From the NCBI GenBank assembly GCA_017996675.1, contig JAGOGN010000004.1, positions 1-28,141 on the forward strand: a stretch of DNA of 28,141 nucleotides, read 5' to 3'. Of this stretch, positions 7,316 through 15,567 are shown piece by piece; position 1 is the stretch's first letter; every line of letters starts with the position of its first letter. A model generated the notes under the pieces. It ran no database searches and was not told the DNA's origin. It was given only the letters and a program-made list of their open reading frames with translations. This DNA is from Lachnospiraceae bacterium. GTDB lineage: Bacteria > Bacillota_A > Clostridia > Lachnospirales > Lachnospiraceae. The position numbers and the translations under genes are program-made.

Positions 7316-7343
7316 AAAAAAACAGGAAATATTCCTGTTTTTT
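7316..7343. terminator. Bidirectional terminator between convergent genes
   Basis: An 8-bp perfect stem AACAGGAA/TTCCTGTT with a three-base loop (7321-7339) is flanked by an A-run on the left and a T-run on the right. It can stop transcripts of the phosphopantetheinyl transferase (plus) and of the foldase gene (minus). Confidence 0.85.
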
Positions 7344-7359
7344 TATTATGAGTTATTTC

Positions 7360-8535
7360 TTATTTTTGTTCAGCAGCTGCATCTTCCTGAATCTTTTCGT
7401 ATTCAGCCTGTGTCACGTCTTTGATTTCTGCTTTACTTGTGAGATAATCGAACATCTCTAAATTCACAAGATATGCTTTGATTTCATCTTTTCCATATGC
7501 TTCTTCTAATTTTTTAACAGAAGTAACAGAAAAATCATCCAAAATTTCCTTTGCTAAAGCATCATATTCGCTATCTTTTACTTCGATTTTCAATTTCTGA
7601 GTCAACGCTTTTGCAATCATTTCTGAGTTCACATATTCTACTAAATACTCTTTATAGGTCGATCCATATAACATTTTCACGTAGGCATCTCTTTCTAATC
7701 CCCATTGAGATGCAGATGTGGTAAGCTGTGAACCGATTTTACTATCTAATTGTTTATATAAAGCGGATGGATAACCCTTCACTTTTGTAGTGTCGATTAC
7801 TGCTTTCCATAACTGGCTTTTCAGTGTGCTATCACTATTTTTCTGGGCATTTGTCAATAAATCTTCTTTTAATTGTTCTTCATAAGCAGCTGTTGTTTCA
7901 TACTTGCCATCAGAAGATTTCTTAGCGAAAGCATCATCCCATTTTGGTTGTACGCTTACTTCTTCAATTTTCTTTACGGTAACAGAAAACACTACTGCTT
8001 TTCCTGCAACTGTTGCTGTCTGATAATCATCTGGGAACTTAAGATTTAAAGTACGCTGTTCACCTTTCTTCGCACCAACCAGACCTTCATCAAATCCACT
8101 AATCATAGATCCTTGACCACAAATATATTTATAATCTTCACTGGTACCACCATCGAATTCTTTTCCATCGATTGTACCCTTAAAGTCAATTGTGATCTGA
8201 TCATTGTTTTCAACTCCACGTTCCGTAACTTCTTTATATTCCACACCTTTTTTTAATAAAGAATCAATACTTTCCTGCAAATTAGCATCTGTAACTTCTG
8301 GTTTGATTCGATAAGCAACCTTTCCTTCAAAGTCACCTAATGTTACATATTTAAACGGATCATACTTTACCTCTGTTACTGTTTCTGTTTCTGACTTTCC
8401 TGCCTGAGTCTTCCATACGATTGCTACCACTACTCCAATGATTGCAACGATAAGCACGCTTGTAATCATCATTGATCTGAAACGTAATTTTTTTTGTTTC
8501 TCTTCTTCGAGTCTTCTTTTACTGTAATTTGACAT
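7360..8535 (-). CDS. Membrane-anchored FKBP/trigger-factor-like peptidyl-prolyl isomerase
   Basis: This 391-residue protein has a very basic cytoplasmic start (KRRLEEEKQKKLRFRS), one transmembrane helix (about 22-41) with no lipobox cysteine, and a large domain predicted to lie outside the membrane. Residues 108-193 form an FKBP-type isomerase fold like that of trigger factor (NDQITIDFKGTIDGKEFDGG, ISGFDEGLVGAKKGEQRTL, VVFSVTVKKIEE). The rest (200-391) is helical and resembles the trigger factor C-terminal chaperone arms. The ribosome-binding N-terminal domain of true trigger factor is replaced by the membrane anchor, so it is not Tig itself. It probably assists folding of exported proteins, as PrsA does, but that is inference. 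GGAG lies eight bases before the ATG. It ends at the bidirectional terminator. Confidence 0.85.
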   Translation of the reverse strand: MSNYSKRRLEEEKQKKLRFRSMMITSVLIVAIIGVVVAIVWKTQAGKSETETVTEVKYDPFKYVTLGDFEGKVAYRIKPEVTDANLQESIDSLLKKGVEYKEVTERGVENNDQITIDFKGTIDGKEFDGGTSEDYKYICGQGSMISGFDEGLVGAKKGEQRTLNLKFPDDYQTATVAGKAVVFSVTVKKIEEVSVQPKWDDAFAKKSSDGKYETTAAYEEQLKEDLLTNAQKNSDSTLKSQLWKAVIDTTKVKGYPSALYKQLDSKIGSQLTTSASQWGLERDAYVKMLYGSTYKEYLVEYVNSEMIAKALTQKLKIEVKDSEYDALAKEILDDFSVTSVKKLEEAYGKDEIKAYLVNLEMFDYLTSKAEIKDVTQAEYEKIQEDAAAEQK

Positions 8536-8800
8536 TACCCATTCTCCAATCTTATTTTCTCCTTTATTTTTAACATATAAATGAATAAAATAAAAGTACT
8601 TTCACAAAATTTTCTTGCATTATAGGAAAAATAATGATACATTTAACCCACGTACATATTCTAATGTACAATCTAATATTTCTCTCACATTTCGTGAATG
8701 ATACCCACCAATTTTTTCAAAAAAAGTAATTAGGAAAGAAGGGATGCACTTGATTGTTTTGCTACTATCTATCAGATTAACAAATTAATATGAAAGGATT
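8536..8800. other. 265-base divergent intergenic region
   Basis: AT-rich spacer between the divergent foldase and DUF5688 genes. On the minus strand TATAAT (8619-8624) with TTAAAT 16 bases upstream (8641-8646) is a modest promoter candidate for the foldase gene, leaving a leader of about 75 bases. A GTACAT/ATGTAC inverted repeat lies near 8650-8670. On the plus strand a 14-codon open frame (8744-8788) precedes the DUF5688 start. I found no convincing plus-strand promoter. Confidence 0.4.
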
Positions 8801-9787
8801 GTGTCTATTACGAAAACTTTATTATCTTACGATCAATTTAAACAAATGTTACTGGAAATGCTGGAAGCTCTCATACCGCCAGAAGCAGCACTTCATCTAC
8901 AATCAGTAACCAAAAACAATCAGATTCACCTAGATGGTCTGGCAATTCTCAATACAGATAAAAATATCAGTCCCACAATCTACATTAATTATTACTATGA
9001 CGACTACGTCGATCATTTTGGCAGCCAAATCGAAGACGATGCAATTTCAACAGAATCTTTTGCAGATGAATTATCCCACTACTTTTTAGATTTATCTCAT
9101 ACCATTCTTAAAATTCATCAGGAAAATTTACCTCCAACAAACTTTAATGTTGATTTTTTTCAGGATTTTGAAAATGTCAAAGAACAACTGGTATTTAAGC
9201 TAGTGAACTATGATAAAAACAAAGACCTTCTTCGAAAAATTCCTCACATCCCCTATCTTGATCTCGCAATTGTTTTTCTCTGTTATCTGGACCCACTATT
9301 CGGTTCAAACGCAACCATTCTAATCACAAATGAACATTTAAATCTTTGGAAAATAAAAGATCAAATGCTTTATGAAATCGCCATTCACAACACTCCAAAA
9401 ATCCTTCCGGAAGAATTAAGCACTATGGAAGAATTAATTGGTAATCTGATGCTCTCTTCTGGCGACGAATGCTTTGAAGGAGCATTTTGCGATTCTTGCG
9501 CCTCTGATATGTATATTTTATCGAACGCATCTAAAGTTTTTGGTGCTTCCTGTATTTTGTATCAAAATCTTCTCCATCACCTATCTGATCATTTTTCCTC
9601 TTCCTTTTACTTATTACCAAGCAGCATCCATGAAGTAATTCTAATTCCAACAAGGGATTCCTCCTGTCTTTCACAATTTACCCAAATGGTTCGAGAAGTA
9701 AATGAAACACAACTTAGAGCAGAAGAAATCTTATCCGATCATGCTTACTACTACGATCGCTCAAAAAAAGCTCTGATGTATTGCTAA
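8801..9787 (+). CDS. DUF5688 family protein, function unknown
   Basis: This is a 328-residue acidic, soluble protein with no signal peptide or membrane helix. The N-terminal pattern (SYDQFKQMLLEML..., NNQIHLDGLAIL, ISPTIYINYYYDDY) matches my memory of DUF5688 proteins, which are common and often multi-copy in Lachnospiraceae. A second conserved-looking region runs from VKEQLVFKLVNYDKNKDLL to IPYLDLAIVFLCYL. Cysteines cluster around 225-235 (GDECFEGAFCDSCASD). No catalytic motif is recognised. The start is uncertain: GTG at 8801 is the first start codon after an in-frame stop at 8786-8788, but AAAGGA ends only two bases before it, and no better start is apparent downstream. The gene stands alone, divergent from the foldase gene and convergent with recN. 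Confidence 0.72.
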   Translation: MSITKTLLSYDQFKQMLLEMLEALIPPEAALHLQSVTKNNQIHLDGLAILNTDKNISPTIYINYYYDDYVDHFGSQIEDDAISTESFADELSHYFLDLSHTILKIHQENLPPTNFNVDFFQDFENVKEQLVFKLVNYDKNKDLLRKIPHIPYLDLAIVFLCYLDPLFGSNATILITNEHLNLWKIKDQMLYEIAIHNTPKILPEELSTMEELIGNLMLSSGDECFEGAFCDSCASDMYILSNASKVFGASCILYQNLLHHLSDHFSSSFYLLPSSIHEVILIPTRDSSCLSQFTQMVREVNETQLRAEEILSDHAYYYDRSKKALMYC

Positions 9788-9810
9788 TCCCTTATTAAAT
9801 ATTGTAATGC

Positions 9811-9840
9811 AAAAAAGAAGCTCTTGTGAGCTTCTTTTTT
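9811..9840. terminator. Bidirectional terminator between DUF5688 gene and recN
   Basis: Perfect 7-bp stem GAAGCTC/GAGCTTC with a four-base loop, preceded by six A and followed by six T. It can act on transcripts from both strands and marks the end of the long minus-strand cluster. Confidence 0.9.
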
Positions 9841-9859
9841 GTGCATCAATCTTGATTCA

Positions 9860-11539
9860 CTAAATCTTATTTTTGGTTTGCATCGCCAAAGCTTTCATTT
9901 CTCGGGCACTTGCATAAACGGTTTCCGTAATTTGCGCGCCACCCAACATTCTAGCAAGTTCATCCAGTATTCCATCCTCATTTAACGCACTAATTCTTGA
10001 AACCGTACTTTCATCCTCTACCGATTTCTCAATTTGATAATGTGCATCTGCCATCGCTGCAATTTGCGGTAAATGTGTGATACAAATCACCTGACTTCGT
10101 TTTCCGATTCGATGTAATTTTTCAGAGACCATTTGCGCGGTACGTCCACTTATTCCAGCATCAATTTCATCAAAAATAATGGTTGGAATCTCCTCTTTTT
10201 CTGCAAGGACTGATTTTATTGCCAGCATAATTCTGGACAATTCACCACCAGATGCTACCTGTGCTAATGGTTTTTCTTTTTCTCCCGGATTGAGGGATAT
10301 ATAAAATTCTACAATGTCATTACCTTCTCGTGTGTAATCTTTTGCAACTGCAAATTCCATATGAATCTTCACATCCAGAAAGTTCAATTCCGACATCTCT
10401 TTCTTAATTTCATCCACGAACTGCTGTGCTTGCGTTTTTCGAAGCTCACTTAAATTTACACAGGCATCCTCTATTTTTTTCGTTGCATCATCCAGTTCAT
10501 TTCTGCAGGTTTGAATAAACATTTCATAGTTTTCCAGTTCCTGAGATCTTTTAATTTTCTGATTCAGCAATTCTAATAAATCTTTCAAAGAACATCGATA
10601 TTTATCTTTTAAATGATTGAGCAAATTCAGACGTTGTTCTACTTCCTGGTATCTCTCATCTGAAAAATCTGCATCCATCAGATATTTTTGAATATCTAAA
10701 TTCATATCGTTGAGCGATTCTTCTATTGACTGTAATGTCTGGTAAAAACCATTCACTTTAGGATCATAACCAGATACCAGTTGCAATTCTTTCATCGCTC
10801 GATTCATCAAATCCGAAATATTATAATCCGACTGACTGGTTAGTTCATACACTACTCCCAGATTATTGAGTATTTTATGACCTGCCTGCAAACGCTGAAA
10901 TTCCACTTCCAATTGTTCGTCTTCGTTCAAAGTAAGATTTGTTTGTTCTAATTCATTAATTTCAAACTGAAGTAATTCTAGTTCCTTGGCTCTTTGATCT
11001 TCATTTAAATTAGCTTCTAAAAACTTCTTATGTGCAACCTGGTAATGATCAAAGCAGGATGCAACTTGTTTTTTTAATACTAATAAATGGTCTCCACCAT
11101 AAGAATCCAAAATGTCTAAGTGATTCGCTTTATGAAGCAATGTCGCATGCTCTTGTTGACCATACAGGTGAATACAGGTTCCTGCTAGTTGGCGGATCAA
11201 AGTAGCTGGAGCACTTACTCCATTAATCTTACCCACACTTCTTCCATTGGATATTTTACGCGACAAAATTAGAACATCTTCTTCAAAATCAATTTCATTT
11301 TCTTGAAGAATTGCTCTTGTATCTGGATGATCAATGGAAAAAACAAGTTCCACATACGCGTCTTTTTGTTCTTTTAAAAGCTCTTTCGGTACTTTTTCAC
11401 CTAATGCCAGATTCATTGAACCAATGATGATCGATTTTCCAGCTCCTGTTTCACCAGTCAGGATATTCAATCCTTCTTGAAACTCAACTTCAGTTTCATC
11501 AATTAAGGCGAGATTTTTAACGTGCATTCCAAGTAGCAT
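9860..11539 (-). CDS. recN: DNA repair protein RecN
   Basis: RecN is an SMC-like cohesin-type ATPase that acts early in double-strand break repair. The 559-residue protein has an N-terminal P-loop (GETGAGKS, 29-36), about 200 residues of coiled coil in the middle, and the C-terminal ABC signature QVASGGELSRIMLA followed by Walker B IIFDEIDAGISG. The ATG at 11539 has GGAG six bases upstream. It lies nine bases after argR and is the last gene of the cluster, ending at the bidirectional terminator. In Bacillus and many spore-forming Clostridia recN is followed by spoIVB and spo0A. Those genes are not here. Confidence 0.97.
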   Translation of the reverse strand: MLLGMHVKNLALIDETEVEFQEGLNILTGETGAGKSIIIGSMNLALGEKVPKELLKEQKDAYVELVFSIDHPDTRAILQENEIDFEEDVLILSRKISNGRSVGKINGVSAPATLIRQLAGTCIHLYGQQEHATLLHKANHLDILDSYGGDHLLVLKKQVASCFDHYQVAHKKFLEANLNEDQRAKELELLQFEINELEQTNLTLNEDEQLEVEFQRLQAGHKILNNLGVVYELTSQSDYNISDLMNRAMKELQLVSGYDPKVNGFYQTLQSIEESLNDMNLDIQKYLMDADFSDERYQEVEQRLNLLNHLKDKYRCSLKDLLELLNQKIKRSQELENYEMFIQTCRNELDDATKKIEDACVNLSELRKTQAQQFVDEIKKEMSELNFLDVKIHMEFAVAKDYTREGNDIVEFYISLNPGEKEKPLAQVASGGELSRIMLAIKSVLAEKEEIPTIIFDEIDAGISGRTAQMVSEKLHRIGKRSQVICITHLPQIAAMADAHYQIEKSVEDESTVSRISALNEDGILDELARMLGGAQITETVYASAREMKALAMQTKNKI

Positions 11540-11548
11540 TCCAGTCTC

Positions 11549-12013
11549 CTATTCTACTCCTGTTTCATCCACAATTTTACTCAGATATTCCATAATCTGC
11601 ATCGCATCCTCATTGCATCGTGCAACACTCATTACGGTATCATCTCCAGCAATACTTCCAACAATTTCATCACACCCCCATGAATCAATTGCTGCCGCTA
11701 CAGCCATTGCCATACCACTTACTGTGTGAACAACCAAAATATTTTGTGCAAGATCCATTCGGATCACCGCATTTGCAAAAATTCGTCTGTATTTGTTGTC
11801 CATGTCATCCATATGTCGCTCTAGTGCAACATATTTCTGTTTTCCTTTTCCAGTCGAAATTTTAGTTAATTTCAATTCACGAATATCTCTGGAAATTGTT
11901 GCCTGCGTAACCTGATAACCTTCTTTTTTCAAGCAATCCGATAAGTCTTCCTGTGTTTCGATATCATGTTCGCTTACCATCTCAAGAATTTTAAGATGTC
12001 TTTTTGTTTTCAT
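11549..12013 (-). CDS. argR: Arginine repressor ArgR/AhrC
   Basis: ArgR is an arginine-responsive, hexameric regulator that represses arginine synthesis and often activates catabolism. At 154 residues it has the usual length. The N-terminal winged helix (about 1-70) includes QATISRDIRELKLTKI, the recognition part. The C-terminal domain carries GSIAGDDTVMSVARC, the arginine-binding and oligomerisation segment. AAGGGGG precedes the ATG. The gene sits between nadK (11 bases) and recN (nine bases). This place beside recN is widely conserved in Firmicutes and is not linked to arginine genes. I did not see a convincing ARG box at the cluster promoter. Confidence 0.96.
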   Translation of the reverse strand: MKTKRHLKILEMVSEHDIETQEDLSDCLKKEGYQVTQATISRDIRELKLTKISTGKGKQKYVALERHMDDMDNKYRRIFANAVIRMDLAQNILVVHTVSGMAMAVAAAIDSWGCDEIVGSIAGDDTVMSVARCNEDAMQIMEYLSKIVDETGVE

Positions 12014-12024
12014 GGCGCCCCCTT

Positions 12025-12885
12025 CTACTTTTGCTCCTGCATTTTCTTTCGAATATTATCCACAAAACTCATCCTTTTTAATTTTACAAGCTTTGTATAT
12101 TCATTGGATTTTCGAATGATAATCCGATCCCCCACATAAAGTTCCTCGGCATAATCACCATCATAACTGGCCTTAACCATCTCATCAATTCCAGAATGTC
12201 GCTCCCCTATTTCCACCATGATTTCATCTTCCGAATTAAGTACGATGCTTCTTGTTCCCCAAGTATGTGGGCTGATTGGTGTAATTACAATCATGGATGC
12301 AGCAGGGTCAACAATCGGCCCACCACAAGACATACTGTAACCTGTTGAACCTGTCGGTGTAGATATAATCAGACCATCTGCCGTATAGGTATTTAATAAT
12401 TCATGGTTCACATACAATTTATAATCAACAACTCTTAAATCACCATACCGAAAAATTACGATGTCATTTAATGCATTCAAACAAATAGAAGGTCTGGATG
12501 CTTTCTCACTATATCCTGTGAGCATCATTCGATCTTCAACCGTATAACGGTCCTCGATTAATTGTGTTAGACTTTCTTTCCAGTTCTGTTCATCAATATC
12601 GCAAAGATAACCAACCGTGCCAAGATTCATTCCAATGAGCGGAATATTCATTCCAAGGACTGCTCCGGCACATCTAATCAGCGTACCATCACCTCCAAGA
12701 ACAATGATGCATTGGGTGTTTTCTGGAATATTCTCACAAAATTCTTTTGTTTTCATTTCAGAAAATCTTTGCACCTGCATCGATTTACAGGTCGCTTGAT
12801 GTGCTATTATAAATTCTTCCACAGTCTTCATCCAATATTGATTTTCTTCCTTACAACTGTTTCCTAATAGCAAAAAATTATTCAT
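12025..12885 (-). CDS. nadK: NAD kinase
   Basis: It phosphorylates NAD to NADP in the cytoplasm. The 286-residue protein contains the nucleotide-binding motif LGGDGTLIR (G64-G65-D66-G67), the NLGTVGYL segment, and the NAD-binding TPTGSTGYS (176-184) followed by GGPIVDP. All are standard for the family. The ATG directly follows the tlyA stop (TAAATG), with only a weak GGA upstream, so coupled translation is likely. The position between tlyA and argR differs from the Bacillus subtilis order but is, as far as I recall, common in Clostridia. NADP made here serves enzymes such as Dxr, AroE and Asd, though the grouping may not be functional. Confidence 0.96.
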   Translation of the reverse strand: MNNFLLLGNSCKEENQYWMKTVEEFIIAHQATCKSMQVQRFSEMKTKEFCENIPENTQCIIVLGGDGTLIRCAGAVLGMNIPLIGMNLGTVGYLCDIDEQNWKESLTQLIEDRYTVEDRMMLTGYSEKASRPSICLNALNDIVIFRYGDLRVVDYKLYVNHELLNTYTADGLIISTPTGSTGYSMSCGGPIVDPAASMIVITPISPHTWGTRSIVLNSEDEIMVEIGERHSGIDEMVKASYDGDYAEELYVGDRIIIRKSNEYTKLVKLKRMSFVDNIRKKMQEQK

Positions 12886-13689
12886 TTATTTATCCAATGA
12901 TGCATGAGAATTTTGAACGATCTCCTGTGCATCTACCCCTTCGCTTATGCTTGTCGTAGTTTCTTTCTTTAAATGAACTAAATATTCAATATTACCTTCT
13001 GGACCCTTGATAGGAGAAAAAGATAAATTGCGCACAGAAAATCCATTCTCCAACGAAAAATCAATGATTTTCTGAATGACTTCCAAATGAGTTTCTGGTT
13101 CTCGAACCACTCCCTTTTTACCAACTTTTTCTCTTCCCGCCTCAAATTGAGGTTTGATTAGACAAATCAGTTCTCCGCCTTCGTTCATCAAAAGATTTGC
13201 TGCTGGCAGTACTTTTGTTAGCGAAATGAAAGAAACATCCACAGAAGCAAAATCAAGTGGTTCACCGATTTGATCCATGGTTACATATCGAATATTTGTT
13301 TTTTCCATGCAAACAACACGTTCATCCTGTCTTAGTTTCCATGCGAATTGTCCATAGCCAACATCCACAGAATATACTTTTTTTGCCCCATTTTGAAGCA
13401 TACAGTCTGTAAATCCGCCTGTTGATGCACCAATATCCATACAAACTTTATTTTCCAATGTAAGATCAAATTCCAAAAGAGCTTTTTCTAATTTCAAGCC
13501 TCCTCTGCTGACATATTTCATCGGCTTGCCTCTTAATTCCACAACCACATCCTCTTGAAACATGCTGCCTGCTTTATCTTCTCTTTGACCATTTATAAAA
13601 ATATCTCCAGACATGATCATCGCCTTGGCCTTTTCTCTGGACTCAGCTATTCCATGTTTGACTACTAAAACATCCAGTCTTTCTTTCAT
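12886..13689 (-). CDS. tlyA: TlyA-family rRNA methyltransferase (S4 domain)
   Basis: A 267-residue protein with an N-terminal S4 RNA-binding domain (1-60, RLDVLVVKHGIAESREKAK) and an FtsJ/RrmJ-like SAM-dependent methyltransferase domain. The SAM motif is DIGASTGGFTD (85-95). TlyA proteins of Mycobacterium make 2'-O-methylcytidine in 16S and 23S rRNA; in some literature they are called hemolysins, a name not supported by this fold. The Firmicute homologue is YqxC. The ATG is one base after the dxs stop and AGAGGA precedes it. The last 25 residues (TTTSISEGVDAQEIVQ...) are a low-complexity tail beyond the usual domain. Confidence 0.92.
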   Translation of the reverse strand: MKERLDVLVVKHGIAESREKAKAMIMSGDIFINGQREDKAGSMFQEDVVVELRGKPMKYVSRGGLKLEKALLEFDLTLENKVCMDIGASTGGFTDCMLQNGAKKVYSVDVGYGQFAWKLRQDERVVCMEKTNIRYVTMDQIGEPLDFASVDVSFISLTKVLPAANLLMNEGGELICLIKPQFEAGREKVGKKGVVREPETHLEVIQKIIDFSLENGFSVRNLSFSPIKGPEGNIEYLVHLKKETTTSISEGVDAQEIVQNSHASLDK

Positions 13690-13690
13690 T

Positions 13691-15553
13691 CTATTCCTCT
13701 TTCATCCATTCCAGCACACTTTGCGTAATACTTTGTGGTGTCATATCAATTTCTTCTCGCAACTGTTCCACACTACCCTGCTCAATAAAATGATCTGGAA
13801 GTGCAACAATTCGTACTTTTATATTCCAACTTCTTTTTTCGCATAAGGACAGTACTTGTTGTCCAAATCCTCCAATTTCAACGTTATCTTCAAAGGTTAC
13901 TAACAACTCATGCTCTTTTACAATTTGCTCAATGATTGTTTCATCGATTGGTTTCACAAACCTGGCATTTACTAATGAAACACGATATCCCATTTCTTTT
14001 AACTGGCTTGCCACAGACTGTGCCAATTCCATCATACTGCCAGTAACCAAAAGAGCAATTTGTTGATCCCATTCAATTACTTCTGCTTTCCCCTTTTCAA
14101 TCGGCGCACGCCACTTCTTTAAACCCCGATATGCACTGCCTCTTGGATAACGAATGGCGATTGGCCCATCCGCATCAATTGCATATTTCAACATATCCGA
14201 TAGCTCCCATAAATTCTTAGGAGCAAGGACCTGCATATTTGGCATCGCCGAAAGATAAGAAAGATCAAAACATCCATGATGAGTCTGTCCATCGCTACCA
14301 ACCAATCCAGCTCGGTCAATTGCAAAAATCACATGCAAATTCTGCATACAAATATCATGAATCACCTGATCATAAGCTCTTTGTAAAAAGGATGAATACA
14401 CAGCAAAAATCGGAATTAGGCCACCTGCAGCCAATCCTCCACAAAATGTAACTGCATGCTGTTCTGCAATTCCAACATCAAAAAAACGTTCCGGAAACAT
14501 ATTATGAAATCTTCTTAGACCCGTTCCGTCTTCCATAGCGGCTGTTACAGCTACAACTTTATCATTTCGGTCTCCCATTTTTCGCATAACAGTTGAAAAA
14601 ATATCGGTATAACCCGGTGCCTGTTTTTTTAATGGTAACCCATTTTCGATTGTGAATGGAGAAGTGCCATGAAATCTTGCCGGATGTCTTGTAGCAGGTT
14701 CATAACCTCTTCCTTTTTCGGTTAACACATGGACTAACACTGGTCCCTGAACATTCTTTGCATCACGCAATACTTTTTTTAGATGTTCCACATTATGACC
14801 ATCTACCGGTCCAAAATAAGTAATTCCCATATTTTCAAAAAGCATTCCTGGAATTACCAATTGTTTAATACTACTCTTCATTTTACGAAGACCACGCATC
14901 ATTGGTTTTCCAATTCCTGGAACTGCATTTAATGATTTTTCGACTTTAATCTTGAATCCTTGATAAAACCGTGCAGTACGAATATTAGAAAGGTGGGCTT
15001 GCATTCCGCCTACATTTTCAGAGATTGACATATTGTTATCGTTTAGAATAATAATAAAATTCTGTTCCAGTAATGAGGCATTATTCAGTGCTTCATAAGC
15101 CTCTCCACCAGTCATCGCACCATCGCCAATTACGACAACAATTCGATAATCTTCATTCTGGATTCTTCTCGCTTGTGCATATCCAATCCCTGCTGAAATA
15201 GAGGTAGAACTGTGACCAGTATCAAAACTGTCGCAACAACTTTCTTCCCTCTTTGGAAATCCACTTAATCCTTGATATTGACGCAACGAAGAAAACCGGC
15301 ACTTTCTTCCGGTAAGAATCTTATGTGTATAAGACTGATGACCTACATCCCAGATGATTTTATCTTTAGGAAAGTCAAAAGATAGATGAATTGCAATCGT
15401 TAATTCAACCACTCCAAGATTAGACGCAAGATGTCCTCCCGTCCTTGATACACTTTCTATTAAAAAACTTCTGATTTCCGATGGCAAAAGTTCCAGTTCT
15501 TCAACTGTTAAATGTTTGATATCATTTTCCTGGTTGATTTTATCTAAAACCAT
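13691..15553 (-). CDS. dxs: 1-deoxy-D-xylulose-5-phosphate synthase
   Basis: Dxs condenses pyruvate and glyceraldehyde-3-phosphate using thiamine diphosphate, the first step of the MEP isoprenoid pathway. The start is placed at the ATG 15553 (620 residues), which has GGAG five bases upstream. An in-frame GTG at 15568 overlaps the ispA stop but has no ribosome binding site. Typical motifs are GGHLASNLGVVELT, the thiamine-diphosphate motif GDGAMTGGEAYEALNN...NDNN (143-174), DVGIAEQHAVTFCGG with the catalytic Glu, and DRAGLVGSDGQTHHG. The protein lies next to ispA, so precursor supply and prenyl chain synthesis are encoded together. No downstream MEP genes are in the window. Confidence 0.97.
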   Translation of the reverse strand: MVLDKINQENDIKHLTVEELELLPSEIRSFLIESVSRTGGHLASNLGVVELTIAIHLSFDFPKDKIIWDVGHQSYTHKILTGRKCRFSSLRQYQGLSGFPKREESCCDSFDTGHSSTSISAGIGYAQARRIQNEDYRIVVVIGDGAMTGGEAYEALNNASLLEQNFIIILNDNNMSISENVGGMQAHLSNIRTARFYQGFKIKVEKSLNAVPGIGKPMMRGLRKMKSSIKQLVIPGMLFENMGITYFGPVDGHNVEHLKKVLRDAKNVQGPVLVHVLTEKGRGYEPATRHPARFHGTSPFTIENGLPLKKQAPGYTDIFSTVMRKMGDRNDKVVAVTAAMEDGTGLRRFHNMFPERFFDVGIAEQHAVTFCGGLAAGGLIPIFAVYSSFLQRAYDQVIHDICMQNLHVIFAIDRAGLVGSDGQTHHGCFDLSYLSAMPNMQVLAPKNLWELSDMLKYAIDADGPIAIRYPRGSAYRGLKKWRAPIEKGKAEVIEWDQQIALLVTGSMMELAQSVASQLKEMGYRVSLVNARFVKPIDETIIEQIVKEHELLVTFEDNVEIGGFGQQVLSLCEKRSWNIKVRIVALPDHFIEQGSVEQLREEIDMTPQSITQSVLEWMKEE

Positions 15554-15567
15554 GTTTTCTCCAATCA

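Noticed and set aside
8633..8728. 30-codon plus-strand frame in the foldase/DUF5688 spacer
   Set aside because: No ribosome binding site, unremarkable composition, and it ends before the DUF5688 leader.
11620..11865. 81-codon plus-strand frame opposite argR
   Set aside because: Shadow of argR; Gln/His/Pro-rich product, no start signals.
12886..13689. Hemolysin label for the TlyA protein
   Set aside because: The S4 plus methyltransferase layout indicates an rRNA methyltransferase; nothing suggests a pore-forming toxin.
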